A stretch of 64,000 nucleotides of DNA, taken from positions 682,001-746,000 of the forward strand of contig JADWOT020001577.1 in assembly GCA_036345935.2 (NCBI GenBank), read 5' to 3'. This document shows, piece after piece, positions 36,111-48,120 of the stretch (position 1 is the first letter of the stretch; every line of letters starts with the position of its first letter). The stretch is from Taenia hydatigena. Taxonomy: Eukaryota > Platyhelminthes > Cestoda > Cyclophyllidea > Taeniidae. A program made the translations under genes and the position numbers. The notes beneath the pieces were generated by a model. The model worked only from the letters and a program-made list of their open reading frames with translations, made no database searches and was not told the origin of the DNA.

Positions 36111-37108
36111 TCTAGTTCAAGCAATCGATGATGCTGGAAAAAGGAATAGTAAATAAAATTAACATAAGTGGTACCTCTCTCCGGCGCATTAAAATCCAGC
36201 ACAAGGATGGAAGAGAGGGGGCGGCAACGGTCATCAGGCCACTGCTTCGTGTCCCTGTGCTGATGACACGCCAGTTGATAAAGGTGGTAGAATGTACCAA
36301 CGCGAGCACAATCATGATTTGACTCCAATAAAAATGGGATGAACACACATAAGCGGGCGGGTTGGTCTGCGTAGCCTTTTCGACACGCAAAGAATCAGTT
36401 CGAGTGCTTGGGGTTAATAGTTTTAGCATGGCAAGGGAAACATTACTAATGGTGTTTAAATGTGCTAGTAAGAATCGCGGCTTTTAGGAGCTGCATTGTA
36501 AAATGAACGGTCTGGGTGCACAAAATGGGGAATCAAACTGTTTTTAACGAGAAGCAGTGCGATGGCAATGGTTGCTGGTGGTTAAAACAGATAACAAGAC
36601 ACAACTTAGTTAACTTAGGCTCAATTTTAATCCACGATGACCAGTGCGAATTGGGTCTAACGTAATTTTTTAATGCTGGCATAAAGTTGGTTCTTAAACA
36701 ATGTGGTTATAGCTAATCAGCGGTAATGTATTTTTAAGATAAGCGGATGTAACCACCGAGAACAACAGCTTCCTTGCTGCAAAAGTGTTTCACCTATTGG
36801 TGAGCAGCTATTTGGCTTGAATTATGTGCGTTCTTAAAAGCAACAGAATTGGCCACATGCGAGTGTGCCGAATTGAGCCTGACAAAAGTCAATGTAGAGG
36901 TGTGGCGAGGGTTCATTTGGAACGGCTTCGTGAAGCGATCATCACGATGATGTGCCCAAATGTTGTATCATTACGATAGCACCTTACTCAACAAAAGACC
37001 AGAGATGTCGAAAATGATTTCAAACGCCAAAACGCAGCATCCACACTTAGTGAAATTTAAAGTGGCTTGGATGGTATTTACCTTTGAAACGGGTAAATGA
37101 TGTTTCAA
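36111..37108 (-). repeat. Inverted distal 3'-flank block in unit 3
   Basis: Nearly identical to 26074-26965 over its right 860 bp. On the left it extends about 80-130 bp further into sequence that, in reverse complement, matches unit 1 near 9760-9830 (GAC..GAA..CAGTGGC and TGATAACCG-like). It was therefore inverted together with, or copied from, the same event as in unit 2. It carries a decayed coiled-coil-like frame on the plus strand near 36470-36535. Confidence 0.6.
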
Positions 37109-37199
37109 ACAAACCCAGTAACACTAAATCGTCAGCATGAGGTGATTTGTCGGAGTTACAATAGCTCAAAGATTTCGTGTGAACATTGTTTTGACTGCT

Positions 37200-38300
37200 G
37201 TTTTGAACGCGCCTTGTATATAAGGACTCGCAGTTCATAAATATATGCGCATTTCGCGCAGTCTTTTACTTCACTTTTGATTAGAACGACTAATAATCAT
37301 CTGAGTATCCAAGGTCCACGCTCTAAGGCGATTTGACATCAGACAATCCCTTTAGAATGGCAGATACTGTAGCAAACTTTGTGCTCATGGTAATATTTTT
37401 GGTGTTTTTATAAGGAGATTAAAAAAAGACTTCGTCCTATGTGCATTCAATATCCGGTCTCCCGCCCCCCGTAACATGGGAGGATGTCCGATCCAAGTTG
37501 GAGACAACAGTTTATTCAGGTCACACTGAGTTGTAATCATTTCATCCCTCGTGGCCACCCTGATGGCTGTTGTGCCATTTAATCCAGCTAACACATTTCA
37601 CAGTTGAGTTCTGGATTTTGCAAAGAAAAAGGACCTTAAAGTTGTCGAAACGATTCTGAGCAAAGTGGGCCATAATTGTTGTAATTATATAGCCGAACAG
37701 AGTGCCCTACCCAAGAGTAGGTCTTTTGCAGATGTACTAAGTCGCAATGCAGCCCGGTTACCATCATTTTACACGAGTGAGCAAATGCGTGCAACTCACT
37801 TTACATTTGTAGGCGATGCCGTGAGAAAGTTCTTTCAGTGACGAAATGTAAATTAACAACAGCTGATTATTCTGTTGTTGAACGGTGGTGTGTAACATCA
37901 CTGGTCAATTCATACACGTCATTTAATACAGCACCCTGCATGATATCACAAGGCTATCATTCTGAGATTCTGTGTTAAAACGCATTGCACCTCTCTGCAT
38001 TGCAATCACTAACCATGCGTGCGTATGCTCAAATCTTTAAAACACACTTGACCAGATTCCAAATTGTGTTTTGTGTCTTTCATTACGATCAGTTCCATTC
38101 AAATCCCTCTAGGCCCCACCAAATACGGATATGTTGAGTTGACATTTTGACTTTCCTTCGATACTTCTTTCCCTCTGTTGGGTAGAGGCAAAGTTGTCGT
38201 GACGATACAGCGTCGTGATATTTACTTCATGGATCCATTCCGACTGCATTGCAATGTTATAGGATGAGTTAAGAATAGAGGTAACTAGCCTAAACAAACG
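37200..38300 (+). repeat. Orphan 3'-flank relic without a zinc-finger gene
   Basis: It begins with a poly(A)-region remnant (TCATAAATATATGCGCATTT), comparable to sequence after the poly(A) signals of copies 1 and 3. It continues with the usual 3'-flank landmarks: 'aatccag' with 'cacattt' near 37580 and 'atcattctgaga' near 37948. No fingers precede it, so a whole copy has been lost between units 3 and 4. Confidence 0.5.
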
Positions 38301-38319
38301 CCTGTTTGAAAACTTATTT

Positions 38320-39230
38320 ATGGACCCACAAGTAGCGAGTTGCTCAGTCCATCCCTCACCTTACACCTTGGGAGTCAGGCATCACCCTGCTTTCAGTTTT
38401 TGTGGATCAGCTTAAGACGTCTTGTCAATACTAAAGCAACCTTATGATGGAAGAGTTTATAAAGGTGAGTGCTACTTTATGTTTACAAATTTCAAGGCAT
38501 AACAGATTCCCGGAGGCGTCAGCATAGAGCTATTTAGATAATGGATGATTTAATTGTTTGCGAGCCACCAATTTTCCGGCACTAGATAGTGATCAACAGT
38601 TTTGCGATTTCGCAATGGCTTCGTGTGTGCAGGTGATTCGTTACCAGAAAGGACTGGAAAAGGTGGAGTGGGGTCAACTGAGCAAACATGTGGCCGTCTC
38701 TAAGAGCCTTCTCAATTTAAACTCTGCACTGACTTTGAGTCGCATGATAGGTAGCTTCACTACCGCATCCACTGCCGTAGTCCCTAGTTAAAATGAACAG
38801 ACGGCTTGGAACAATTCAAAATTGCTGTATTGCGGTGTTTAAGTGATTGTATCTTAACAAACTCCTACAAAATGAAGAGCGTCGCGTCGAGCCCATCTGT
38901 CAAGTCGACCGCTGGTGTCGGCTGTAATAATGCACTAGTTTTTACAAGCAATGCAAAGTATAGGGCAATGGCATTCATATGCTGACAAAAGATCGCAGGC
39001 GTTGCACTGACGCTTCCACTGACGCATATTCGCAGGCGTGCATCAGATTTGAGAGCACGTAGTCAACCATGGATACGCAGATGCGGGGACACGCGTTGCA
39101 TCCCAAACCATGTAGCAAAGATTAGTGGACTAAAATTAAACTTGTACAGCAGTTGATTTGCCTTTTATGTCACCCGACGAGATAGATCGCTTCTGTTGAT
39201 TGCTCGTGCATGAGTCCAAATCACTCACCA
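38320..39230 (+). repeat. Unit 4: 5' flank, paired with the inverted unit 6 flank
   Basis: Very similar to the reverse complement of about 54000-54900. Shared landmarks are GTCGGCTGTAATAATGCACT or a near match, CATATGCTGACAAA and CAGGCGTGCATCAGATTTGA. The section carrying the small conserved frame of units 1-3 is deleted in both units 4 and 6. These two units are therefore sister copies. The frame at 38558-38791 is listed separately. Confidence 0.6.
38558..38791 (+). CDS. Unrecognised ORF with VEWGQLSK, shared with unit 6
   Basis: A 77-codon frame contains V-E-W-G-Q-L-S-K, then L-L-N-L-N-[SC]-A-L and M-I-G-S. The same frame, in the same orientation relative to the Snail-type gene, is open at 54191-54559 on the minus strand in unit 6. 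The equivalent regions of units 1 (near 4780-4890) and 2 (near 21860-21980) are interrupted by stops. I recognise no family, and there is no clear ATG context, signal peptide or membrane segment. It may be a small gene, an exon relic, or simply open by chance in two close duplicates. Confidence 0.2.
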   Translation: MRATNFPALDSDQQFCDFAMASCVQVIRYQKGLEKVEWGQLSKHVAVSKSLLNLNSALTLSRMIGSFTTASTAVVPS

Positions 39231-39329
39231 TTGACCAATGAGTCGTAGGAGGTCAAACCAATGAGATTCGAGTATGCGATACATAAGGTCAAACAATGCC
39301 TCACTGCTCTCATCAGACGCCTTTCGACC
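39231..39329 (+). promoter_or_regulatory. Promoter of copy 4
   Basis: CCAAT boxes at 39235-39239 and 39258-39262, a TATA-like TACATAAG at 39280-39287, and the conserved leader. It is almost identical to the copy 6 promoter on the other strand. Confidence 0.6.
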
Positions 39330-40556
39330 ATGAAATACGGTAAGATGTCCTTCCAATTCATCTTTGTCAGCATTCATTCTGCCTTTTTGTCAGACAGATG
39401 CAGTCTTGCTCGAACCCGCGCATCATAAATAATTAGCCTTTGCTTACACCCACATCAAAATTTATCCCATTCCTCTTAGATTTCTCCATAGCAAGCATTC
39501 TGGAGCTGTCGCCTGCCACCCAAACATCTCCAATGCCAACATGCTATACCGACGAGGACATAATTTCACAAGTGTGGATCGACACACTCCAACTCACTCG
39601 CTATGTCCTCGATGCTCTCATCAAATTCAACAGCCGCCACATTGAATTCTGCCAACACTTCTTCCACTCCATCATAGACTGCTTTGACGTATCAACGGAC
39701 AGAACCCATCCATGGATGGCCCTACGCATCTGGCCTTGCACCCCGATTTTTCATCAACCCTTTCCTCGATCAGTCATATCAAAACGCATCCACAGATTCA
39801 TGCTCCACCCGCAAATTCTTACTCTTTGGTACTGTCTCACCTTCTTCAATACTGTCTTTCAACACTGCCTAGTACGCATGGTCTGCAGACGTCCGACTGC
39901 CTTCCCTTGTATCTCAACATGCTGTTAGCGATTCTGCTTAGCATAATTGACAATTTCAAAAGTGCAACTCCTTTCGTCGAATTCAATGATGCTGCCTCCA
40001 GTTTACCGAATAGCGGGGTCTCTCAATACAATAACAAAGATGCGATGAGTGACAACGGCAGGAAAAACAACAATACCAACTATCTTACAATTTGCAGTGA
40101 TGTGACTGATGAGGGAGTAGACGAAGAAGCGCGACCGAAACGGAAATGCCAGGAGTGTGGAAGGGCATACGAAAGCGCTGCCTCTCTGTATACACATTTG
40201 AAGAATCACTCACTGTCATGGAAATGTCGCTTTTGTGATAAGGGTGCTCACGCAAATGGCTTCTTCAGGGTCACGAGCGCGCGCACACAGGCGAGAAGCC
40301 CTTCGTCTGTTCCACCTGCCAACGCGCCTTTGCAGATGGTTCGAATCTGCGGGCGCACTTGCAGACACACATGAATGTGAAGCGCTGGCGCTGCTTCCGC
40401 TGTATTGCATCATTTAGCCATCGCAGTTTGCTTACCCGACACCTTACGAAGTGTCCGTCATCCACTCATGCTACAGAGACCGTTCCAATTGATGTTCCCA
40501 CCACCACTGTCAATAACACAGCATACGACTTCAGCACAGTCAACTCAGCCACTTGA
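39330..40556 (+). pseudogene. Snail-type zinc-finger gene, copy 4 (frameshifted)
   Basis: Exon 1 is 39330-39339 (ATG AAA TAC G) and exon 2 begins at 39480 after a 140-bp intron; FSIASIL is intact. The frame then shifts around 39555-39570, the correct frame meets a TAG in the serine-rich part, and a further shift follows. The middle (PNSGV, DNGRKN, DE..DEEARPK) and finger 1 (CQECGRAYESAASLYTHLKNH) are read in one frame. Finger 2 is broken by a net one-base loss between its cysteines and its helix. Fingers 3 and 4, CFRC ... HLTKC, continue in another frame to the TGA at 40554-40556. At least three frame-disrupting lesions make it a pseudogene. All finger ligands of fingers 1, 3 and 4 are still present, so decay seems recent. 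Confidence 0.8.
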
Positions 40557-41089
40557 GAGAAAGCGCTGGCGTTTCTTTCGTTCAAAATCTGCGCACTGAT
40601 GGGCTTCAAATTTTAATGACTGATCAATTGAATTTACTTATCCAAAAGCGCTTAATTTATGGCAATTCTCAGAAAATAAATGTGCAAAACAATTGCAGAG
40701 CCTGTGTTTGTACTTCTGGATAATAGACAGCGATAGCTTAACTATGAGCGAGGAATACGATGGGATGAAGTGGCTGACGCTATTCAATGATGTGCTCTTC
40801 CAGCCTAGAGTCAGATCACTTGGGGCGTGCCCAGATTTGAATGGATGATTCGCAACTGCAACCGCTTGTAATATCTAGTGACGCTGAGGTTTAGAATTGT
40901 AATGAGTCACTTATTCATTTCTATTACCATCTTCTCACAATTTGCGCAGTTGTCGCCAATCCATCAGTAAGTTATTCCACTTTCGTGGTTTGGGATTTGG
41001 GGCCTGTTGTTGACGCCAACCTTTACACTAAAATAGATGTCATGAAATTAGTAATGATGCCATAAGATTAACAACCTTAGAATCACTTC
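40557..41089 (+). repeat. Unit 4: proximal 3' flank
   Basis: Holds the poly(A) signal of copy 4 (40675-40680) and sequence related to 7540-8050 of unit 1. It is not part of the tandem repeat that follows. Confidence 0.5.
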
Positions 41090-42636
41090 AAACCCGGCTC
41101 ACCCTGTCACGATGAGTTGATCCACTTGTGGATGGTTGCTAATTCATTTTGACTCTCTGCAGCACTTGCAATACATTGTCAAATAAAATTGCATACTTTA
41201 GTCACTGCTGACTCGGTGAATACGCGACGTCTTTAACAGGGTGGCGGTGAAGGAGAAAAATGCTTTGAATAGACATCGCACATAATTGACATGCTTTGCT
41301 GCCACCTATTACACGATTACCGAAACGTCTTTTGTGTCGTTACAAAAAAAATTAGACGCGTCATTCGGTCCATGCATAACAAGTTGTGACTTCTCCCCCG
41401 CATCATGGGTGAGTCAACCCAAATCCAGGCGTGTGACAACGGTGTGAGGTAGCCGAAACGGGGAGCACCACAGATGTGGATGGACACGCCAACAGTTTCT
41501 CAGGTCACACGAAGTCTTAAACGTACCATCACTAGTGGTAAATTTGATAATTATTTTGCAATCTAATCCAACTACTACATTTTGCAATTCAGTGTTGAAT
41601 TTTTTGAGGGCTATTCGCTTCTAATATCATAGGAGGAGTCCGGACGGTGTGGGATGCGATTATTATTAGGTAACGCAGCAAACTACTCTAGCTGAGGAGA
41701 AGTCTCTCTGCGAATGCAAAAGTCGCAAAAAAGTCCAGATTCTATCATACCACGCAAGTTAGCGAAAGCGTGTAATTTATTATGCACAAATAAGAGATGC
41801 CGTGAATAGGGTCAGACAGTGACTAAGTTTGGATGGACAATGGCCGATTCTCTCAAATTTGAACGATGATGTAGCTCATCACTTGTCAAATCTCCTAAGC
41901 TCTCTAGTATATCGCTCTAAATAAAATTACAAAGCATTATTCTGAGGTCCTCTTTCAAAAAACATTACATCGCTCTTTGCCGCAACGGTATTGCTTTTGT
42001 AGAGTTGAGCCAGTGACTCGAAGAATGTGCAGTCAAGTCTTCAAACCATACCGCTGACCACGCTTTAAGCAGCTCTTCTCATTTCAGAGGTTAATTTTCT
42101 CCCAGCCCTTATAAATTTTAACAGGAATAAAAACTATGCTTATGTATTTAGATTCTCTTTCGGCATTGCTAGCCTTTGGTTAAATGCGGTGCCACCATGA
42201 TGACACAACATCGTGATGATCGCTTTATGAAGCTGTTCTAAATGGCACTTCGTCATCCTCTGACTTATGTTAGACCCTTTTTAGCGCACACGCATGCAGC
42301 TATTTCTAATGCAATCAAGCATGTACACACCTAAAACCACATGGGTGCTCAGCAATACAGCTCAAACATCTTTCTGCGAAGGAGAAGCAACCGTTCGTAG
42401 CAGGTATATCCACTGAAAATAAGGAAAAGCATTGCTGATGATTTGGCTTTGCCCGTTAGAGTGCAGAAATTTATTTCCGTTGTTTGAAAAGCAAATTCAG
42501 GTAAATAATAAAAAGAATTTTGCTTAGGTCTAACGCACAATGGTCAAGCCTGGCATATTGAGCTTTGTCTTGGCATGTATCTCATCCACCTCCAACCATC
42601 ACCATTGCACTCCAACCAAATTTCAAGCTGCTGCAT

Positions 42637-42834
42637 CTAACACCTGCTTGTTTTCCTATTTCTAAAGGCTTGTTTTTCTAAATCTAAGCATACTTCCTTT
42701 TCTTGTGCATCTAATTCGTTCATTTTGCATTGCCGCTCCCGCTGACTTTGATTTTCACGAACAAATTTTAAATGCTGCTGCAGGCATTCTATTTGGCACG
42801 TAAAACTTGCCACCTCTACGCACTTAGCCTAATT
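42637..42834 (-). pseudogene. Coiled-coil-like exon, internal repeat 1 of copy A
   Basis: On the minus strand 66 codons are open without a standard start. They follow a possible acceptor (TTTTTTACACGTGTAG just right of 42834). The peptide contains CQIECLQQHLKFVRENQ, then QRERQCKMNELDAQEKE, then LDLEKQ, rich in Glu, Gln, Lys and Leu as in a coiled coil. The tandem partner at 46966-47163 has a one-base frameshift and an early stop, and other copies in units 1-3 are also broken. I do not recognise the family. It may be one exon of an old gene that was duplicated along with the flank and is now decaying; this is the best-preserved copy. A non-coding origin cannot be excluded. Confidence 0.4.
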
Positions 42835-43606
42835 CTACACGTGTAAAAAACGCTGTTCTGACCAAACTTTTAGCGCGCCCACTCCACTCATTCTATGTTA
42901 AAGGCAACGCAAATTAGGGTCAATTCTTGAATGTGAGCGTGATTTTATTCCCCATCACTTCTCACAGCTGGTGTATCGTCCACGCAACGACACGAAGTGG
43001 TCACACATCACTGCTGCTGCTTTTATTCCTTTACCTAGGCTTACCCATCAAGACTAAAGTTTTAGTATGCAAAGAGGTGCATAAACGAAGTAAGGACCAA
43101 TTCAAAGTTCATTTATGCAAATTAGTGCCAATTGTCGTTTTGTGTTTCAATTCAAGATGAGAACAAGCATGTGCCACCGGATCATTTTCTTTCATTTACG
43201 GTGTTTAAATGCACAGATACCACCAAGAAATCTGCTCGTTTGACAGGGACCTAGTTGCGGCGACACCACTGGTTATAATAGTTGGGCGCTGATGCTCTGG
43301 ACACTAAGGAGCACGGCTTTTGTGCGTCACATTGCAGGCCAGAGTGGGATGCCAACTAATGTGATTGGCTGAGGAGTCGATATCAACACCAGTCGTGTAA
43401 TTTAGCGCATAATATTTGCCTACATCTGTGAGATGAAATCACTTTAATAAGTTAGTGGATGCCAGTGTGCTCGCTACTGATTATTAAAATAAATACTACA
43501 AACAATACGACCTTTAGCAAGTAGATAAATAAGGTTCAGTAGATCTTTGCATCTCTTAGTATGTCTGGACATCATGTTTACAGCATTTGCAAAATTTTCT
43601 GCTTAC

Positions 43607-43780
43607 CTTTAATATAATTATTTTGGGCTATGTTGGCCCTTTCGTCATAGCCAAATTTCTTTCCTTGTGCATCCAAGCAGTCTACTTTACACTGCAGCTC
43701 CCTAAAACTGCGATTTTCGCCAACAAATTTGGAGTGCCATTTGCAGTGTCTTCCACCATTTAAAGTCCAAAATCACGCAC
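43607..43780 (-). pseudogene. Coiled-coil-like exon, internal repeat 2 of copy A
   Basis: On the minus strand the frame reads KFVGENRSFRELQCK, then VDCLDAQGKK, then YDERANIAQ, and ends at a good donor (GTAAGC at 43601-43606). The upstream part, CVILDFKWWKTLQMAL, is in a different frame, so there is a small indel. The tandem partner at 47968-48120 preserves RLVRENRRFR and IDCLDAQGKK and the same donor. Conservation of residues and donor in copies with many base changes suggests past coding function. Family unknown. Confidence 0.4.
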
Positions 43781-44700
43781 ACTCAGGCTGATTCTGCATG
43801 CGGAGAAAAGTTATCTCGGCCAAACCGCTGATGTATACACCCATCCTACCCTTTGTTATGGTCAACGCACATGGTGGTCAATTCGCGAGTTCGCACGTGG
43901 CTTTGCTCAACATCACCTCTCCCACCTGGTGTGCTGTCCAAATTACGGTTGAAGCGGTGACGTGATAACCATTACTCACTCCTCCCACCATGCCTTGTGC
44001 CAGATTTTCATACATCAGGTCACTGAATCGGTGTGATTACCATAGCATATAAAACACAAGGATGAAGAGCTTTAATCACCCATAACTCGGGTTGCTTTCC
44101 ATCGTCTACCCTCGTATACCGTTCAAGCCAATGGAGCCTAACTCCTATTTTGGCGCAAATTCTTACAATGACACTACAGATGGCAAATGCTTGACGAGCA
44201 AGTGAAAAGTAGGCAAGACTGATACAACCTCAAATATTCTGTTTTAAACGTTGACGACATTCACATAAAACTTGCCAACGTCTGCTAGCATGTGCTTTAC
44301 ACGGAAGTGAGAGACAACTTACCAATTATATTTCTATTCCTTTGCTTGAGTTCTCTTGCCTTAGCTAAATTCTAATAAACAGAAATGCCAAAATGAAGTT
44401 AGAATTAATTCAAAGACTATTGAAACAAATCGGAGCTAATTTGTCGCCAATGTTCATATTTTAACTGAGGGTGGGCTTAAGTGAAAGTCATCGTTCCCGC
44501 TTAAGAGTTCATTTTCCTTTCTCTTGAGTCGTTGCAACGCACAGGTATCATCAAGGAAGTTGCATTCTGGTGTTGGTGCACCGACTACTGAGGGCAATGA
44601 CTTTTGCGCGTCATTTTTGCAGGCTAATTAGCGGAAGCAGTTTTACCCAGGGTAGTGCGCAAACAAATGAGATTGGGTGAGGCCATGTCGGTGAGAGGCC

Positions 44701-45409
44701 ACTGTCAATGAATTTACTTGAAGTACATTGCCACCTCAACGTCATATCAGAATTGAAACTAGGTAGTCCCGGTTCATGTTGTAATGCTTGATCGCTCTGC
44801 GAGAATGAATCAAATGGAGCATTTGCATTGCCTACATCTGTGCGGACCTCAACTGTCTGCATCAGCACAACTCTGAGGCCTCTTCCTTTTGTAGTGCAAC
44901 TATAAGTGGCTGCGGTTGCACCTTGGCGCTTAGGATAGTATCACAATGGACGCAACCTAAAAATAGGGAAGAGCTTGTTTGGCTTAGCCAAAAAGAGGAA
45001 ATTTAGACGTACTGACAAGCAACGCAACGCATGGAAACTATTAATGTAGGTACCACTTCAGGAAGTAGTGTGGAAGGTGAAACTGGAGGAGGCGCTGCCA
45101 ACGACCTGCGATTTTCACGAAAGTGCTGTAGCTTGTTTACGATCTGCGGCACTTTGTTGGGCGGGCAAATAACTCAAACAATGAGAATAGCGTCTCTATA
45201 CATGAGAAGTGGAAGTGGGGCTGCTAGCTGACTAGAGCATAATTAAAGTAGGCAAGAAATCAGGAGTATGCAAGGAAGGGGACTAAGTCGATTGGCTTTG
45301 TGCGTGACATTGGAGGAGTTAGATATAAAATATTTCGCGCAATTCTATCCTTTTTGTGTAGGCAAGAAGTGTCTAAGCTTTCATCTCAAGGCACCCCAGG
45401 GGCCATGGA
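44701..45409. other. Junction between the tandem repeats
   Basis: This stretch separates copies A and B. It has short frames at 45031-45231 and 44611-44868 with no recognised motif and no clear second copy. Confidence 0.4.
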
Positions 45410-46965
45410 TGCAAATTTGCCTAAATTGGGTCATGATAAGTTGGTCTACTAGCAGATGGTTGCTAACATATTTTGGCTCTCTGCAGCACTTGCAATACAT
45501 TGTCAAATAAGATTGCATACTTTGGTCACCGCTGACTCGGTGAATGCGTGGCATCTTTAGCCGGGTGGCGGTGAAGGGGAAAAATGCTTTGAATAGATTT
45601 TGCACCTAATGGACAGGATTTGCTGCCACCTATTACACGATTACCAAAACGTCCTTTGCGTCTTTACAAAAAAATTAAACGCGTCATTCGGTCCATGCAT
45701 AACTTGTTGTGGCTTCTCCTCCGCATCATGGGTGAGTCAACCCAAATCCAGGTGTGTGACAACGGTGTGAGGTAGCCGAAACGGGGAGCACCACAGATGT
45801 GAATAGACATGCTAACAGTTTCTCAGGTCACACGAAGTCTTAGACATGCCATCTCTAGTGGTAACTTTGATAATTATTTTGCAATCTAATCCAACTAACA
45901 CATTTTGCGTATCAGCGTTAAATTTCGTGAGGGCTTTACACGTCTAATATCATAGGACAAATCCGGACGGAGTGGGATGCGAGCATTATTGGGTAACGCA
46001 GCAAACTACTCTAATCGATGGGAAGTCTCTCTGCAAATGCAAAAGTCGCAACGAATTCCAGATTCTATCATACCACGCAAGTTAGCGAAAGCGTGTAATT
46101 TAGTTAGCACAAATAAGAGATGCCGTAAATAGGGTCAGACAGTGACTGAGTTTGGATGGACAACGGTCGATTCTCCCCAATTCGAACGATAGTGTGGTTC
46201 ATCACTTGCCAATTCTCTTAAGCTTTATATTATATCGCTCCAAATAAAATTGCAGAGGCATTATTCTTGGATCCTCTGTTGAAACGCATTAAATCGCTCT
46301 TTACCGCATTGGTATTGCTTTTGCAAAGTTGAACTACTGACCCGAAGCATGTGCAGTCAAATCTCCAAAACATACGCCTGACCACGCTTCTAGCAGTTCT
46401 TCTCATTTCAAATGCGAATTCCCTCTCTGCTACTTTAGATTTTAAACAAGAATGAAAACTGTACTTCGATGTATAGAATCTGTTTTGGCATCGCTAGCCT
46501 TCGGTTGGGTAAAGGCGGTGCCACCATGATGGCACAACATCGTGATGATCGCTTTATGAAGTTGTCCTAAGTGGGACTTCGTCATTCTCTGACTTATGTT
46601 AGACCCTATTTAGTGCACACGCATGCAGCCATTTCTGCTGCAATCAAGCCTATACACACTTAAAACCACATTGATACTCGGCGATACAGCTCAGACATCT
46701 TTCTGCGAGGGAGAAGCAACTGTTCGCAGCAGTTATGTCCACTAAAATAAAAGAAAAGCATTGCTACTGTCTTGGGTTTGTCCGTTAGAGTGCAGAAACT
46801 TCTTTCCGTTGTTTGAAAAGCGAATTCAGGTCAAAAATATGAGGAATTCAGCTCAAGTCTAACGAAAAATAGTCAAGTCTGGTATATTGAGCATTGTCAA
46901 GGCATGTATCTCATCCACCTCCAGCCATTACCATCGCAATCCAACCGAATTCCAAGCTGTCGCAT

Positions 46966-47163
46966 CTAACATCCGCTTGTTTTCCTATTCCTAAAGGGTT
47001 GTTTTTCGCGTCTTAGTCTATTTCCTTTTCTTGTACACCCAGATTGTTCATTTTGCATTGCAGCTCCCACTGCCTTTGATCTTCACGAACAAATTTCTAA
47101 ATGTTGCTGCAGGCATTCTATTTGGCACGTGAAACTCGACACCTCTACGCACTCAGTCTAATT
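46966..47163 (-). pseudogene. Coiled-coil-like exon, internal repeat 1 of copy B (frameshifted)
   Basis: Matches 42637-42834. CQIECLQQHL is followed by a one-base insertion before KFVRED, then QCKMNNL, GVQEKE and a premature stop. The lesion is absent in copy A, so it arose after the tandem duplication. Confidence 0.35.
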
Positions 47164-47967
47164 CCACACGTGTAATAACGTTCCTCTGACCAAACTTTTA
47201 AAGCGTGCACCCCTTTCATTCTTAGTTGGGGTCAACGCACATTGGGTGTCAAGTGATGACTGTGCGCGTGGTTGTATTCCCCGTCACTTCTCACAGCTGG
47301 TGTATCGTCCACGCAACGACACGAAGTGGTCACACATCACTGCTGCTGTTTTTATTTCTTTTCCCAGGCTTATTCATCAGGACTAAAGTTGTAACACAGA
47401 GAGATACATAAATGAGGTTAGAGCCAATTCAAAGTTTATTTATGCAAATTAGTGCTAATTGTCGTTTTGTGTTTCAATTCAAGATGAGAACAACCATGTG
47501 CGGCCAGATCATTTTCTTTCATTTACGGTGTTTCAATGCACAGATATCACCAAGAAATCTGCTCGTTTGACAGGGACCTAGTTGCGGCGACACCACTGGT
47601 TACCGTGGTTTGGCGCTGATGCTCTGGACACTAAGGAGCACGGCTTTTGTGCGTCACATTGCAGGCCAATTGGAAGAGACAGTTTTGCCCAGAGTGGGGT
47701 GTTAACTAATGTGATCAGCTGAGGAGTCGATATCAACACCAGTCGTGTAATTTAGCGCAAAGGATTTGCCTGCATTTGTGAGGTAAAATCATTTTAATAA
47801 GTTGGTGGATGCCAGTGTGCCTGCACTGATTATTAAAGCAAATATCACAGACAGCACGACTTTTGGCAAGTGGATTAATGGGGCATTGTAGATACGTAAA
47901 TAGATCTTTGTATATCCTAGTGTGGCTAGACATCATGTTCCCAACTATTGCAAAATTTTCTGCTTAC

Positions 47968-48120
47968 CCTTAATGTAACAATTTGGGCTATGCTAACCTT
48001 TTCTTCGTAGCCGATTTTCTTCCCTTGTGCATCCAGACAGTCTATTTTACACTGCGGATCCCGAAACCTGCGATTCTCTCTTACCAGTCGATTTCCATAA
48101 TCGCGCACACTCGAACTGAT
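47968..48120 (-). pseudogene. Coiled-coil-like exon, internal repeat 2 of copy B
   Basis: Lies inside a minus-strand open frame of 114 codons (47926-48270). It reads VRDYGNRLVRENRRFR, then QCKIDCLDAQGKK, GYEEKVSIAQ, and reaches the donor GTAAGC at 47962-47967. Compared with copy A, about 35 bp are deleted before the RLVREN part, which restores one frame. No family recognised. Confidence 0.35.

Larger units (their letters stand above)
41090..44700 (+). repeat. Tandem 3'-flank repeat, copy A
   Basis: Direct repeat of 45410-49030 with an offset of about 4326-4330 bp over its whole length. Matching landmarks are GCAGCACTTGCAATACATTG at 41158 and 45484, the GTGGTCACACATCACTGCTG region near 43000 and 47330, and GACTACTGAGGGCAATGACTT near 44584 and 48911. 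Few indels separate the copies, so the duplication is fairly young. Each copy contains two shorter internal repeats (see findings) and minus-strand coiled-coil-like frames. Confidence 0.7.
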
